Source of the DNA: Streptomyces mangrovi
Lineage (GTDB): Bacteria > Actinomycetota > Actinomycetes > Streptomycetales > Streptomycetaceae
Assembly: GCF_900114215.1 (NCBI RefSeq)
Contig: NZ_FOSG01000003.1
Coordinates: 1-64,000, forward strand
DNA length: 64,000 bases
Direction: 5' to 3'
Positions 51,477 through 59,855 of this stretch are shown here, in pieces. The notes beneath the pieces were generated by a model. It ran no database searches. It worked only from the letters and a program-made list of their open reading frames with translations, and had not been told where the DNA came from. Both the position numbers and the translations under genes were made by a program. Position 1 is the first letter of the stretch. Each line of letters opens with the position of its first letter.

Positions 51477-52712
51477 ATGGAAAACATCACGCTTCTCATC
51501 GGGATCGTGATCGTCACGGCCTTGGTGTTCGATTTCACCAACGGTTTCCACGACACGGCCAACGCCATGGCCACCACCATTTCCACCGGGGCACTCAAGC
51601 CCAAGACCGCGGTGGCGATGTCGGCGGTCCTCAACCTCGTCGGCGCCTTCATCTCGGTCGAGGTCGCCGCGACGATCTCCAAAGGCCTCATCAACGAGGA
51701 CTCCGGCATCGAACCCGCGGTGATCTTCGCGGGGCTGGTCGGCGCGATCCTGTGGAACCTGCTGACCTGGCTGGCCGGACTCCCCTCCAGCTCCTCGCAC
51801 GCCCTCATGGGCGGCCTCCTCGGCGCCACGATCGCCGCCGTCGGCATCGGAGCCGTCTCCATCAGCGCCGTCTTCATGAAGGTGCTGATCCCGGCCCTCG
51901 TCGCGCCCCTGGTCGCCGGCATCGCGGCCATGCTCGCGACCAGGCTGACCTACCGGATCAGCCGCAACACCGAGGAAGGGCAGGTCGCCAAGGGCTACCG
52001 CGCCGGGCAGATCGCCTCGGCCGGCCTGGTCTCCCTGGCCCACGGCACCAACGACGCGCAGAAGACGATGGGTGTCATCACCCTCGCGCTGATCTCCGGC
52101 GGCGTGCTCGGCGCCGACGCCGACCCGCCGCTGTGGGTCATCGCCTCGGCCGGCATCGCCATCGCGCTCGGCACCTACCTGGGCGGCTGGCGGATCATCC
52201 GCACCATGGGCAAGGGCCTGACCGACATCCGCCCGGCACAGGGCTTCGCCGCCCAGACCAGCTCGGCCGTCACCATCCTGGCCTCCTCCCACCTGGGCTT
52301 CGCCCTCTCCACCACGCAGGTCTGCTCCGGCTCGATCATGGGCTGCGGCCTGGGCCGCAAGGGCGGTGTGGTCCGCTGGAGCACCGCCGGCCGCATGGTC
52401 GCCGCCTGGGGCCTGACCCTCCCGGCCGCCGGTCTGATCGCCGCGGGCTCCGCGCTGCTGGCCGTCCAGGGCGACTGGGGTGTCACCGTGGTCGCGGTCG
52501 TCTGCGCCGCCGCCATCGCCGCCATCTGGTTCGCCTCCCGCCGGGAGCCGGTCGACCACACCAACGTCAACGACGTCGAGCCGGCCGAGGCGGAGGACAC
52601 GGGCGTGGTCACGGCCGCGATGCAGGCCGTCTCCCCGCCGCCCACCGCCGCCATGGAGGAGGCCGAGAAGGCCTCCGACACCCCGGCGAAGACCACCGTC
52701 TCCGCTCCCTGA
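51477..52712 (+). CDS. pit: Low-affinity inorganic phosphate transporter (PiT family)
   Basis: A 411-residue transporter with about ten helices and the two PiT signatures DFTNGFHDTANAMATTISTGAL (near residues 14-36) and SLAHGTNDAQKTMGVI (near 184-200). It moves phosphate as a metal-phosphate complex with protons. A hydrophilic C-terminal tail of about 45 residues follows the last helix. It is followed by a small membrane protein gene within 28 nt, and a PHO box lies upstream. Confidence 0.94.
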   Translation: MENITLLIGIVIVTALVFDFTNGFHDTANAMATTISTGALKPKTAVAMSAVLNLVGAFISVEVAATISKGLINEDSGIEPAVIFAGLVGAILWNLLTWLAGLPSSSSHALMGGLLGATIAAVGIGAVSISAVFMKVLIPALVAPLVAGIAAMLATRLTYRISRNTEEGQVAKGYRAGQIASAGLVSLAHGTNDAQKTMGVITLALISGGVLGADADPPLWVIASAGIAIALGTYLGGWRIIRTMGKGLTDIRPAQGFAAQTSSAVTILASSHLGFALSTTQVCSGSIMGCGLGRKGGVVRWSTAGRMVAAWGLTLPAAGLIAAGSALLAVQGDWGVTVVAVVCAAAIAAIWFASRREPVDHTNVNDVEPAEAEDTGVVTAAMQAVSPPPTAAMEEAEKASDTPAKTTVSAP

Positions 52713-52740
52713 GCCCGAGCCCCGCGAAGGAAGAAGCACC

Positions 52741-52956
52741 ATGGACATCGACTGGGCGGCCCTCGGCCAGGTCTTCGGCGTCAGTCTCGTGATGACGGTC
52801 GGCCTGGTGGGCCTGTTCACCCTCGGCATCGTCGGCCTGGGTACCAACAGCAAGGCGCGGGGCGGCTCCTTCGCCCTGGCCCGCGTCGGCGCCTACGCCA
52901 GCTACGCCCTGTGCGCGGCCGCGGTGGCGTACGGCATCTACATCATCGCGGCCTGA
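52741..52956 (+). CDS. Small membrane protein downstream of pit
   Basis: A 71-residue protein with two helices (about 8-34, FGVSLVMTVGLVGLFTLGIVG, and 45-70, ALARVGAYASYALCAAAVAYGIYIIAA). It is located 28 nt after pit with a good AAGGAAG ribosome binding site. It is conserved at this place in Streptomyces. A role in the transporter complex is possible. Confidence 0.85.
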   Translation: MDIDWAALGQVFGVSLVMTVGLVGLFTLGIVGLGTNSKARGGSFALARVGAYASYALCAAAVAYGIYIIAA

Positions 52957-53010
52957 GGTCCGAGCGGGCCTGCCAGGACCCCCGCGGCCCCTCAGGCATC
53001 GGTACGCCTT

Positions 53011-53045
53011 CACCGGCGCCCGGCGGACACCGCCGGGCGCCGGTG
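53011..53045 (+). terminator. Strong intrinsic terminator after the pit operon
   Basis: CACCGGCGCCCGGCG and CGCCGGGCGCCGGTG form a perfect 15-bp stem around GACAC, followed by CGTTTTCCC. A U-tract is rare in this genome and supports true intrinsic termination. Confidence 0.9.
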
Positions 53046-53171
53046 CGTTTTCCCGGCGCATCTCCCGTGTCCCCGGCCCGCCCGGGGCGCGAGCGTCCCG
53101 ACGCGCCCCTCGCGCCCCGGCGTGCGCCGTGTGCGCTTCCGCACAGTGCGCCGCCGCAGGTCACGGGTGAG

Positions 53172-53200
53172 TTGACGCGCCCTCCCGGCCGTGGTGGACT
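53172..53200 (+). promoter_or_regulatory. Candidate promoter of the cob operon (TTGACG-17-TGGACT)
   Basis: TTGACG (53172-53177) and TGGACT (53195-53200) are 17 nt apart, one base from TAGACT. Transcription would start just upstream of the riboswitch. Confidence 0.55.
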
Positions 53201-53370
53201 TCCCGTTGCCAAACGGCGGCAGGAGAGGAAGCCGGTGCGAATCCGGCGCGGTCCCGCCACTGTCACCGGGGAGCGCTCCCCCACCCAGCGTCACGGCCCG
53301 CACACCGGGCTGGAAGGCCGGGGGAGGCGCCGATCCGGGAGCCAGGAGACTCTCACCGCCGGTCACGTCG
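53201..53370 (+). ncRNA. Cobalamin riboswitch
   Basis: The B12 box is unmistakable: GAAGCCGGTGCGAATCCGGC, then GCGGTCCCGCCACTGT, and the downstream GAGCCAGGAGACTCTCACCGCC element. It lies about 120 nt upstream of cobD and should reduce expression of the cob operon when adenosyl- or methylcobalamin is present. Exact ends are approximate; a following hairpin could act on the leader's translation. Confidence 0.95.
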
Positions 53371-53406
53371 AGCCAGGGCGAGGACCCTGAGTGAGGACAT
53401 ACCGCC

Positions 53407-53484
53407 ATGCCCGGCATCCTGCCTGCCGCACCGCCTCCACTGCGCTGTGCCACCGTTCCCGTACGAGGTGTGACGGCCGGCTGA
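53407..53484 (+). CDS. Short ORF between the riboswitch and cobD
   Basis: A 25-codon frame starting MPGILPAAPPPLRC and ending TGA 4 nt before the cobD ATG. AGGA lies about 10 nt before its ATG, whereas cobD itself has no clear ribosome binding site, so translation of this ORF could couple to cobD. It may equally be a random frame; no homology is recognised. Confidence 0.3.
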   Translation: MPGILPAAPPPLRCATVPVRGVTAG

Positions 53485-53488
53485 CGCG

Positions 53489-54544
53489 ATGCGTGCCGAT
53501 CACGCCCTCCACCCGGCCATCGCTCCGGCGGACACCGACCTCCCCCCTCCCTCCGGCCTTCCGGCCGCGGGCTACGTGTGCGGGGCGGCCCTGGGGTATC
53601 TGCTCGACCTGATCGCCGGCGATCCGCGCCGCGCGCACCCCGTCGCCGCCTTCGGGCGCGCGGCCGCGGCCGCCGAGCGCCTGCTGTGGCGCGACCACCG
53701 CGGCGCGGGCGCGCTGTACACCGCCGTGTGCGCGGGCGGCGCCACGGCCGCCGCGGCGGCGCTGGACCGTGCCGTGCGCCGCTCCCCCGCCGCCCGTACC
53801 GCCCTCACGGCCGCCGCCGTCTGGGCGGTGGTCGGCGGTACGACGCTGGCGCGCGAGGCCCGCGAGATCGCCGCCGCGCTGGAGGCGGGCGACCTGGAGG
53901 CGGCCCGCGCCCGGCTGCCGCACCTGTGCGGACGCGATCCGCAGGCGCTGGACGCCGACGGCATCGCCCGTGCGGTGGTCGAGTCCGTCGCCGAGAACAC
54001 CTCCGACGCCGTGGTGGGCGCGCTGGTGTGGGGGGCTGCCGCCGGTGTGCCGGGGCTGGCGGGCTTCCGGGCCGTCAACACCCTGGACGCGATGGTCGGC
54101 CACCGCTCACCGCGCCATCTGCGCTTCGGCTGGGCCTCGGCCCGGCTGGACGACGTGGCGGGATGGCCCGGCGCCCGGCTGACCGCGCTGCTGGCCGCGC
54201 TCGCCGGTCCCGATCCGCGCGGCGCACTGCGCGCCCGGCGCGCGGACGCCCGCCGCCATCCCAGCCCCAACGCCGGTGTGGTCGAGGCGGCGTTCGCGGG
54301 CGCGCTGGGTCTGCGGCTGGGCGGGACGCTGTCGTACGGCGGGCGCGTCGAGCACCGGCCGGTCCTGGGCGCCGGCGGCCGCCCGGTGCGAGTGGAGGAC
54401 ATCGAGCGCGCCGTGCGGCTCTCGCGCCGGGTGTGCGCGCTGGCGCTGGCGGTCTGCGGCACCGCCGGGGCCCTGCGGGAGACCCGTGCCGTACGGCCGG
54501 GAAAGCGGCGGGGGCGGCGCAGGACGTCGGGGGGCGGGCTGTGA
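53489..54544 (+). CDS. cobD: Adenosylcobinamide-phosphate synthase CobD/CbiB
   Basis: A 351-residue membrane protein attaching the aminopropanol linker to cobyric acid. Motifs: LDLIAGDPRRAHPVAAFGR, DADGIARAVVESVAENTSDAVVGALVWG, FRAVNTLDAMVGHRSPRHLRFGWASARLDD and HPSPNAGVVEAAFAGALGLRLGG. First gene after the riboswitch. The ATG has a weak ribosome binding site; the N-terminal about 25 residues are Pro/Ala-rich. The GTG of cobQ overlaps its stop. Confidence 0.93.
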   Translation: MRADHALHPAIAPADTDLPPPSGLPAAGYVCGAALGYLLDLIAGDPRRAHPVAAFGRAAAAAERLLWRDHRGAGALYTAVCAGGATAAAAALDRAVRRSPAARTALTAAAVWAVVGGTTLAREAREIAAALEAGDLEAARARLPHLCGRDPQALDADGIARAVVESVAENTSDAVVGALVWGAAAGVPGLAGFRAVNTLDAMVGHRSPRHLRFGWASARLDDVAGWPGARLTALLAALAGPDPRGALRARRADARRHPSPNAGVVEAAFAGALGLRLGGTLSYGGRVEHRPVLGAGGRPVRVEDIERAVRLSRRVCALALAVCGTAGALRETRAVRPGKRRGRRRTSGGGL

Positions 54545-56094
54545 CGGGCGGCGGGCTGCTGATCGCGGGAACGACCTCGGACGCGGGCAAGAGCGTGGTC
54601 ACGGCGGGCATCTGCCGCTGGCTGGCCCGCGGGGGTGTGAAGGTGGCGCCGTTCAAGGCGCAGAACATGTCGCTGAACTCCTTCGTGACGCGCGAGGGCG
54701 CCGAGATCGGCCGTGCCCAGGCCATGCAGGCCGCCGCGGCCGGTGTGGAGCCGAGCGCGCTGATGAACCCCGTGCTCCTCAAACCGGGCGGCGACCGCTC
54801 CAGCCAGGTGGTGCTGCTGGGCCGGCCGGTGGGCGAGATGAGCGCGCGCGGTTACTTCGGGGACCCCGGAGTGCCGCCGTCCCCCGGCGGGGCGCGGCGC
54901 GCGGGCCGGCGGGAGGACCTGCTGGAGACGGTCACCGACTGCCTGGCCGAGCTGCGCCGCACCCACGACGCGGTGATCTGCGAGGGCGCCGGCAGCCCGG
55001 CCGAGATCAACCTGCGGCGCACCGACATCGTCAACATGGGTCTGGCGCGCGCCGCGCGGCTTCCGGTCGTGGTGGTCGGCGACATCGACCGCGGCGGCGT
55101 CTTCGCCTCCCTCTTCGGCACCACCGCCCTGCTGGCGCCCGGGGACCAGGCGCTGGTGGCGGGTTATCTGGTCAACAAGTTCCGCGGCGACGTCACGCTC
55201 CTCGAACCCGGTCTGGAGATGCTGCGGGGCCTGACCGGCCGGCCGGTGCTGGGCGTGCTGCCCTACGCGCACGGCCTGGGCATCGACGAGGAGGACGGGC
55301 TGCGGCTGTCGCTGCGCGGAGGGGTGCGCGAGTCGGCCGTCGCGCCGCCGCACGGCCGCGACGTGCTGCGGGTCGCGGTGGTGCCCGTGCCGCTGATGTC
55401 GAACTTCACGGACGTGGACGCGCTGGCGGCCGAGCCGGGCGTGGTGGTGCGGTTCACCGACCGGCCCGAGGAACTGGCCGACGCCGATCTGGCGGTCGTG
55501 CCGGGCACCCGCGGCACCGTGCGGGCACTGGCCTGGCTGCGCGAACGCGGGCTGGCCGGCGCGCTGGCCCGCCGGGCGGCCGAGGGCCGCCCGGTACTGG
55601 GGATCTGCGGCGGCTTCCAGTTGCTGGGTGAACGGATCGAGGACGAGGTGGAGTCGCGCGCCGGGACGGTCGACGGTCTGGGCCTGCTGCCGGTGCGGGT
55701 GCGCTTCGAGGCGGAGAAGACCCTGGCCCGGCCGGTGGGCGAGGCGCTGGGCGAGCGGGTGGAGGGCTACGAGATCCACCACGGCGTGGCCGAGGTCGCC
55801 GGCGGCGACGAGCCCTTCCTGGACGGCTGCCGCACCGGCTCGGTGTGGGGCACGCACTGGCACGGCTCGCTGGAGAGCGACGGCTTCCGGCGCGCCTTCC
55901 TGCGGCGGGTGGCCGCCGACGCGGGGCGGGCGTTCGTCCCCGCCCCGGACACCTCCTTCGCCGCGCTGCGCGAGGAACAGCTGGACCGGCTGGGCGATCT
56001 GGTGGAGGAGCACGCCGACACCGCCGCGCTGCTGCGGCTGATCGAGGGCGGCGCGCCCGAGGGCCTGCCGTTCGTGCCGCCGGGTGCGCCGTGA
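54541..56094 (+). CDS. cobQ: Cobyric acid synthase (glutamine-hydrolysing)
   Basis: A 517-residue enzyme amidating side chains of the corrin ring. N-terminal ATP-grasp-like DTBS-type domain with GTTSDAGKSVVTAGICRWL and KVAPFKAQNMSLNS; C-terminal GATase domain with the nucleophile in GICGGFQLLG (C356) and EIHHGV. The GTG start overlaps the cobD stop in GTGA. Complete and of normal length. Confidence 0.95.
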   Translation: MTGGGLLIAGTTSDAGKSVVTAGICRWLARGGVKVAPFKAQNMSLNSFVTREGAEIGRAQAMQAAAAGVEPSALMNPVLLKPGGDRSSQVVLLGRPVGEMSARGYFGDPGVPPSPGGARRAGRREDLLETVTDCLAELRRTHDAVICEGAGSPAEINLRRTDIVNMGLARAARLPVVVVGDIDRGGVFASLFGTTALLAPGDQALVAGYLVNKFRGDVTLLEPGLEMLRGLTGRPVLGVLPYAHGLGIDEEDGLRLSLRGGVRESAVAPPHGRDVLRVAVVPVPLMSNFTDVDALAAEPGVVVRFTDRPEELADADLAVVPGTRGTVRALAWLRERGLAGALARRAAEGRPVLGICGGFQLLGERIEDEVESRAGTVDGLGLLPVRVRFEAEKTLARPVGEALGERVEGYEIHHGVAEVAGGDEPFLDGCRTGSVWGTHWHGSLESDGFRRAFLRRVAADAGRAFVPAPDTSFAALREEQLDRLGDLVEEHADTAALLRLIEGGAPEGLPFVPPGAP

Positions 56095-56156
56095 GCGGCG
56101 CGAGCCGAACGACCGATGCGACCGATGCGAAGGACGTACGAACCGATGGGAGCTCG

Positions 56157-59100
56157 ATGAGCACGGTACTGCTGCTGTCCACCGCCGACACCGACCTGCT
56201 GGCGGCCCGCGCCTCCGGCGCCCCGTACCGCATCGCCAACCCGGCGCGCGTCGATGTCGCCGGGGAGCTGCCCGCGCTCGTGGAGGGCGCGGACATCGCC
56301 GTCGTACGCCTGCTGGGCGGCCGGCGCGCCTGGGAGGACGGGCTGGTGGCGCTGCGCGCCACCGGGATCCCGACGGTGCTGCTGGGCGGCGAGTCCGTCC
56401 CGGACGCGGAGCTGATGGCCGCCTCCACCGTCCCGGCCGGTGTGGTCGCCGAGGCGCTGAGGTATCTGGTGGCGGGCGGGCCGGAGAACCTGGCGGAGCT
56501 GGTGCGCTTCCTGTCCGACACCGTGCTGCTGACCGGCCACGGCTTCGCCGGGCCGCGCCCGATGCCCGAGTACGGCGTGCGCGGCGACCGGGGGCACGAC
56601 CCGTCCCGGCCGACGGTGGGCGTGCTGTTCTACCGGGCCCACGAGCTGTCGGGGAACACCGCCTTCGTCGACACGCTGTGCGACGCGATCGAGGAGCGCG
56701 GCGCCAACGCCCTGCCGGTGTACTGCGGTTCGCTCAGGAGCGCCGACCCCGGCCTGTACGAGCTGCTGGGTCGCGCCGACGCGCTGGTCGCCACCGTGCT
56801 CGCCGCCGGCGGCGCCCACGCGGCGGACGCGAGCGCGGGCGGCGACGACGAGACCTGGGACGTCGGCGCGCTGGCCGAACTGGACGTCCCCGTGGTCCAG
56901 GGCCTGTGCCTGACCGGCTCCCGCGCCGTCTGGGAGGCCTCCGACGCCGCCCTCTCCCCGATGGACGCGGCGATGCAGGTGGCGATCCCGGAGTTCGACG
57001 GGCGGCTGGTCACCGTGCCGTTCTCCTTCAAGGAGGACGGCCCCGACGGGGTGCCCGTCTACGTCGCCGACCCCGAGCGGGCCCGCCGGGTGGCCGGGAT
57101 CGCGGTGCGGCACGCGGCCCTGCGGCACAGGCCGAACGCGGACAAGCGGATCGCCCTGGTCTTCACCGCCTACCCCACCAAGCACTCGCGCGTCGGCAAC
57201 GCCGTGGGCCTGGACACCCCGGCCTCGGCCGTGGAACTGCTCCGCGCCCTGCGCGAGGCCGGTTACGACACCGGCGAGCTGCCCGGGACCGGCGACGAGC
57301 TGATCCACCGGCTGATCGCGGCGGGCGGTCACGACGTGGAGTGGCTGACCGAGGAGCAGCTGGCCGCCGCGCCCGCCCGGGTGCCGCTGGCCGACTACCG
57401 GCGGTGGTTCGCCGCGCTCGACCCGGGGCTGCGCGAGGCCATGCGCGAGCACTGGGGCGAGCCGCCGGGCTCGCTGTACGTGGACGGTGAGGGCGAGGAG
57501 GCCGAGATCGTGCTGGCCTCGCTGCGGCTGGGCAACGTGGTGGTGATGATCCAGCCGCCGCGCGGCTTCGGCGAGAACCCCATCGCGATCTACCACGACC
57601 CCGATCTGCCGCCCTCCCACCACTACCTGGCGGCCTACCGCTGGATGGAGGCCCCGCCGGAGCAGGGGGGCTTCGGCGCCGACGCCGTGGTCCACATGGG
57701 CAAGCACGGCACGATGGAGTGGCTGCCGGGCAAGGGCCTGGGCCTGTCGGCCGGCTGCGCCCCCGACGCGGTGCTGGGCGACCTGCCGCTGGTCTACCCG
57801 TTCATCGTCAACGACCCCGGCGAGGGGACGCAGGCCAAGCGCCGCGGCCACGCCACGGTCGTCGACCATCTGGTGCCTCCGATGGCGCGCGCCGACTCCT
57901 ACGGCGATCTGGCCAAACTGGAGCAGTTGCTGGACGAGTACGCGCTGGTGAGCGATCTGGACCCGGCCAAGGCCCCGGCCGTGCGCAGCCAGATCTGGAC
58001 GCTGGTGCGGGCCGCCGAGCTCCACCACGACCTGCGGGTGGAGGAGCAGCCGGACGAGGACGAGTTCGACGAGTTCGTCATGCACATCGACGGCTGGCTG
58101 TGCGAGATCAAGGATGTGCAGATCCGCGACGGCCTGCATGTGCTGGGCGGCGGGCCGGTGGGTGAACCGCGCGTCAACCTGGTGCTGGCGGTACTGCGTT
58201 CGGCCCAGGTGTGGGGCGGGGTCGGCGGCGCGCTGCCGGGCTTGCGGGCGGTGCTGGCCGAACACGTGGGACTGGTGGAGTCCGAACTGCTGGCCGAGCC
58301 GGGGGCGCGCCTGAAGGTGCCGGGGGCCCTGACCGCGCTCGCGGACGGCCCTGCCCGTACCGCCTCCGACGCGGTGGACCTGCTGGAACACCTGGCGCGG
58401 CGGCTGGTGGAGTCGATGGAGGCCCGCGGCTGGGCGCGCGAGGCGGCCCCGGAGGTGGTGGCCGAGGTGCTGGAGGCCGAACTGCCGGGCGCCGTGCGCG
58501 TCCTGGAGTTCGCCGCGGACGAGGTCGTGCCCCGGCTGGAGCGCACCGGGGACGAGATCGGCAACGTGCTGCACGCGCTGGCCGGCGGCTACGTGCCCGC
58601 CGGCCCCTCCGGTTCGCCCACCCGCGGCCTGGTCAACGTGCTGCCCACGGGGCGGAACTTCTACTCCGTGGACCCCAAGGCGATCCCGTCCAAGCTGTCG
58701 TGGGACGTCGGCAGCGCGCTGGCGGACTCCCTGCTGGCCCGGCATCTGGCCGACCACGGCGAGTACCCGAGGTCGGTGGGCCTGACGGTGTGGGGCACCT
58801 CCTGCATGCGCACCCAGGGCGACGACATCGCGGAGATCCTGGCGCTGCTGGGCTGCCGCCCGGTGTGGGACGACGCCTCCCGGCGGGTGACGGGCTTCGA
58901 GATCGTCCCCCTGGAGGAGCTGGGCCGGCCGCGCGTCGACGTCACCGTCCGCATCTCCGGCTTCTTCCGGGACGCATTCCCGCACGTGGTGGCGCTGGTG
59001 GACGACGCGGTGCGGGCGGTGGCGGAGCTGGACGAGCCCGCCGAGTCCAACCACGTACGCGCCCACGCCGACGAGGACACCGCCGCGCACGGCGACCGGC

Positions 59101-59855
59101 GCAGGGCCACGGCGAGGATCTTCGGCTCCAAGCCGGGCGCGTACGGGGCCGGGCTGCTGCCGCTGATCGACGCCCGCAACTGGCGCTCGGACGCGGACCT
59201 GGCCGAGGTGTACGCCGTGTGGGGCGGTTACGCGTACGGGCGCGGGCTGGACGGCCGCCCGGCGCGCGGCGACATGGAGACGGCGTTCCGCCGGATCCAG
59301 GTGGCGGCCAAGAACGTCGACACCCGCGAGCACGACATCGCCGACGCCGACGACTACTTCCAGTACCACGGCGGCATGGTGGCGATGGTGCGCCATCTGA
59401 CCGGGGACTCCCCCGAGGCGTACGTGGGCGACTCGGCCGTCCCCGACCAGGTGCGGACGCGGACGCTGGGCGAGGAGACCCACCGGGTCTTCCGTGCCCG
59501 GGTGGTCAACCCGCGCTGGATGGCGGCGATGCGGCGGCACGGCTACAAGGGCGCCTTCGAGATGGCGGCCACCGTCGACTACCTCTTCGGCTACGACGCG
59601 ACGGCCGGGGTGGTGGACGACTGGATGTACCAGCGGCTCGCGGCCGAGTACGTCTTCGACGAGACCAACCAGGAGTTCATGAAGCGCTCCAACCCGTGGG
59701 CGCTGCGCGGCGTGACCGAGCGGCTGCTGGAGGCCGCCGACCGCGGGCTGTGGGCCGAGCCGGAGGCACGGACCCTGGAGCGGCTGCGCGAGATCTACCT
59801 CGAACTCGAGGGCGACCTGGAGAGCGGTTCCGACGATCTGGAGGGCGACGCGTGA
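56157..59855 (+). CDS. cobN: Aerobic cobaltochelatase large subunit CobN
   Basis: A 1232-residue protein of the CobN/magnesium-chelatase H family, inserting cobalt into hydrogenobyrinic acid diamide. Conserved blocks: FYRAHELSGNTAFVDTLCDAIEERGANALPVYC, AFTAYPTKHSRVGNAVGLDTPASAVELLRAL, HMGKHGTMEWLPGKGLGLS and NEFMKRSNPWALR-like C-terminal region. This identifies the aerobic (late cobalt) pathway. It starts 62 nt after cobQ. The region 56110-56150 holds three GATGCG/GACGTACG-type short repeats. Confidence 0.95.
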   Translation: MSTVLLLSTADTDLLAARASGAPYRIANPARVDVAGELPALVEGADIAVVRLLGGRRAWEDGLVALRATGIPTVLLGGESVPDAELMAASTVPAGVVAEALRYLVAGGPENLAELVRFLSDTVLLTGHGFAGPRPMPEYGVRGDRGHDPSRPTVGVLFYRAHELSGNTAFVDTLCDAIEERGANALPVYCGSLRSADPGLYELLGRADALVATVLAAGGAHAADASAGGDDETWDVGALAELDVPVVQGLCLTGSRAVWEASDAALSPMDAAMQVAIPEFDGRLVTVPFSFKEDGPDGVPVYVADPERARRVAGIAVRHAALRHRPNADKRIALVFTAYPTKHSRVGNAVGLDTPASAVELLRALREAGYDTGELPGTGDELIHRLIAAGGHDVEWLTEEQLAAAPARVPLADYRRWFAALDPGLREAMREHWGEPPGSLYVDGEGEEAEIVLASLRLGNVVVMIQPPRGFGENPIAIYHDPDLPPSHHYLAAYRWMEAPPEQGGFGADAVVHMGKHGTMEWLPGKGLGLSAGCAPDAVLGDLPLVYPFIVNDPGEGTQAKRRGHATVVDHLVPPMARADSYGDLAKLEQLLDEYALVSDLDPAKAPAVRSQIWTLVRAAELHHDLRVEEQPDEDEFDEFVMHIDGWLCEIKDVQIRDGLHVLGGGPVGEPRVNLVLAVLRSAQVWGGVGGALPGLRAVLAEHVGLVESELLAEPGARLKVPGALTALADGPARTASDAVDLLEHLARRLVESMEARGWAREAAPEVVAEVLEAELPGAVRVLEFAADEVVPRLERTGDEIGNVLHALAGGYVPAGPSGSPTRGLVNVLPTGRNFYSVDPKAIPSKLSWDVGSALADSLLARHLADHGEYPRSVGLTVWGTSCMRTQGDDIAEILALLGCRPVWDDASRRVTGFEIVPLEELGRPRVDVTVRISGFFRDAFPHVVALVDDAVRAVAELDEPAESNHVRAHADEDTAAHGDRRRATARIFGSKPGAYGAGLLPLIDARNWRSDADLAEVYAVWGGYAYGRGLDGRPARGDMETAFRRIQVAAKNVDTREHDIADADDYFQYHGGMVAMVRHLTGDSPEAYVGDSAVPDQVRTRTLGEETHRVFRARVVNPRWMAAMRRHGYKGAFEMAATVDYLFGYDATAGVVDDWMYQRLAAEYVFDETNQEFMKRSNPWALRGVTERLLEAADRGLWAEPEARTLERLREIYLELEGDLESGSDDLEGDA

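Noticed and set aside
55767-59540. A 1257-codon open frame on the minus strand opposite cobN.
   Set aside because: It is the mirror of a well-supported gene in GC-rich DNA, where antisense frames stay open by codon bias. It has no recognisable domain and is dominated by His/Arg/Gly/Val.
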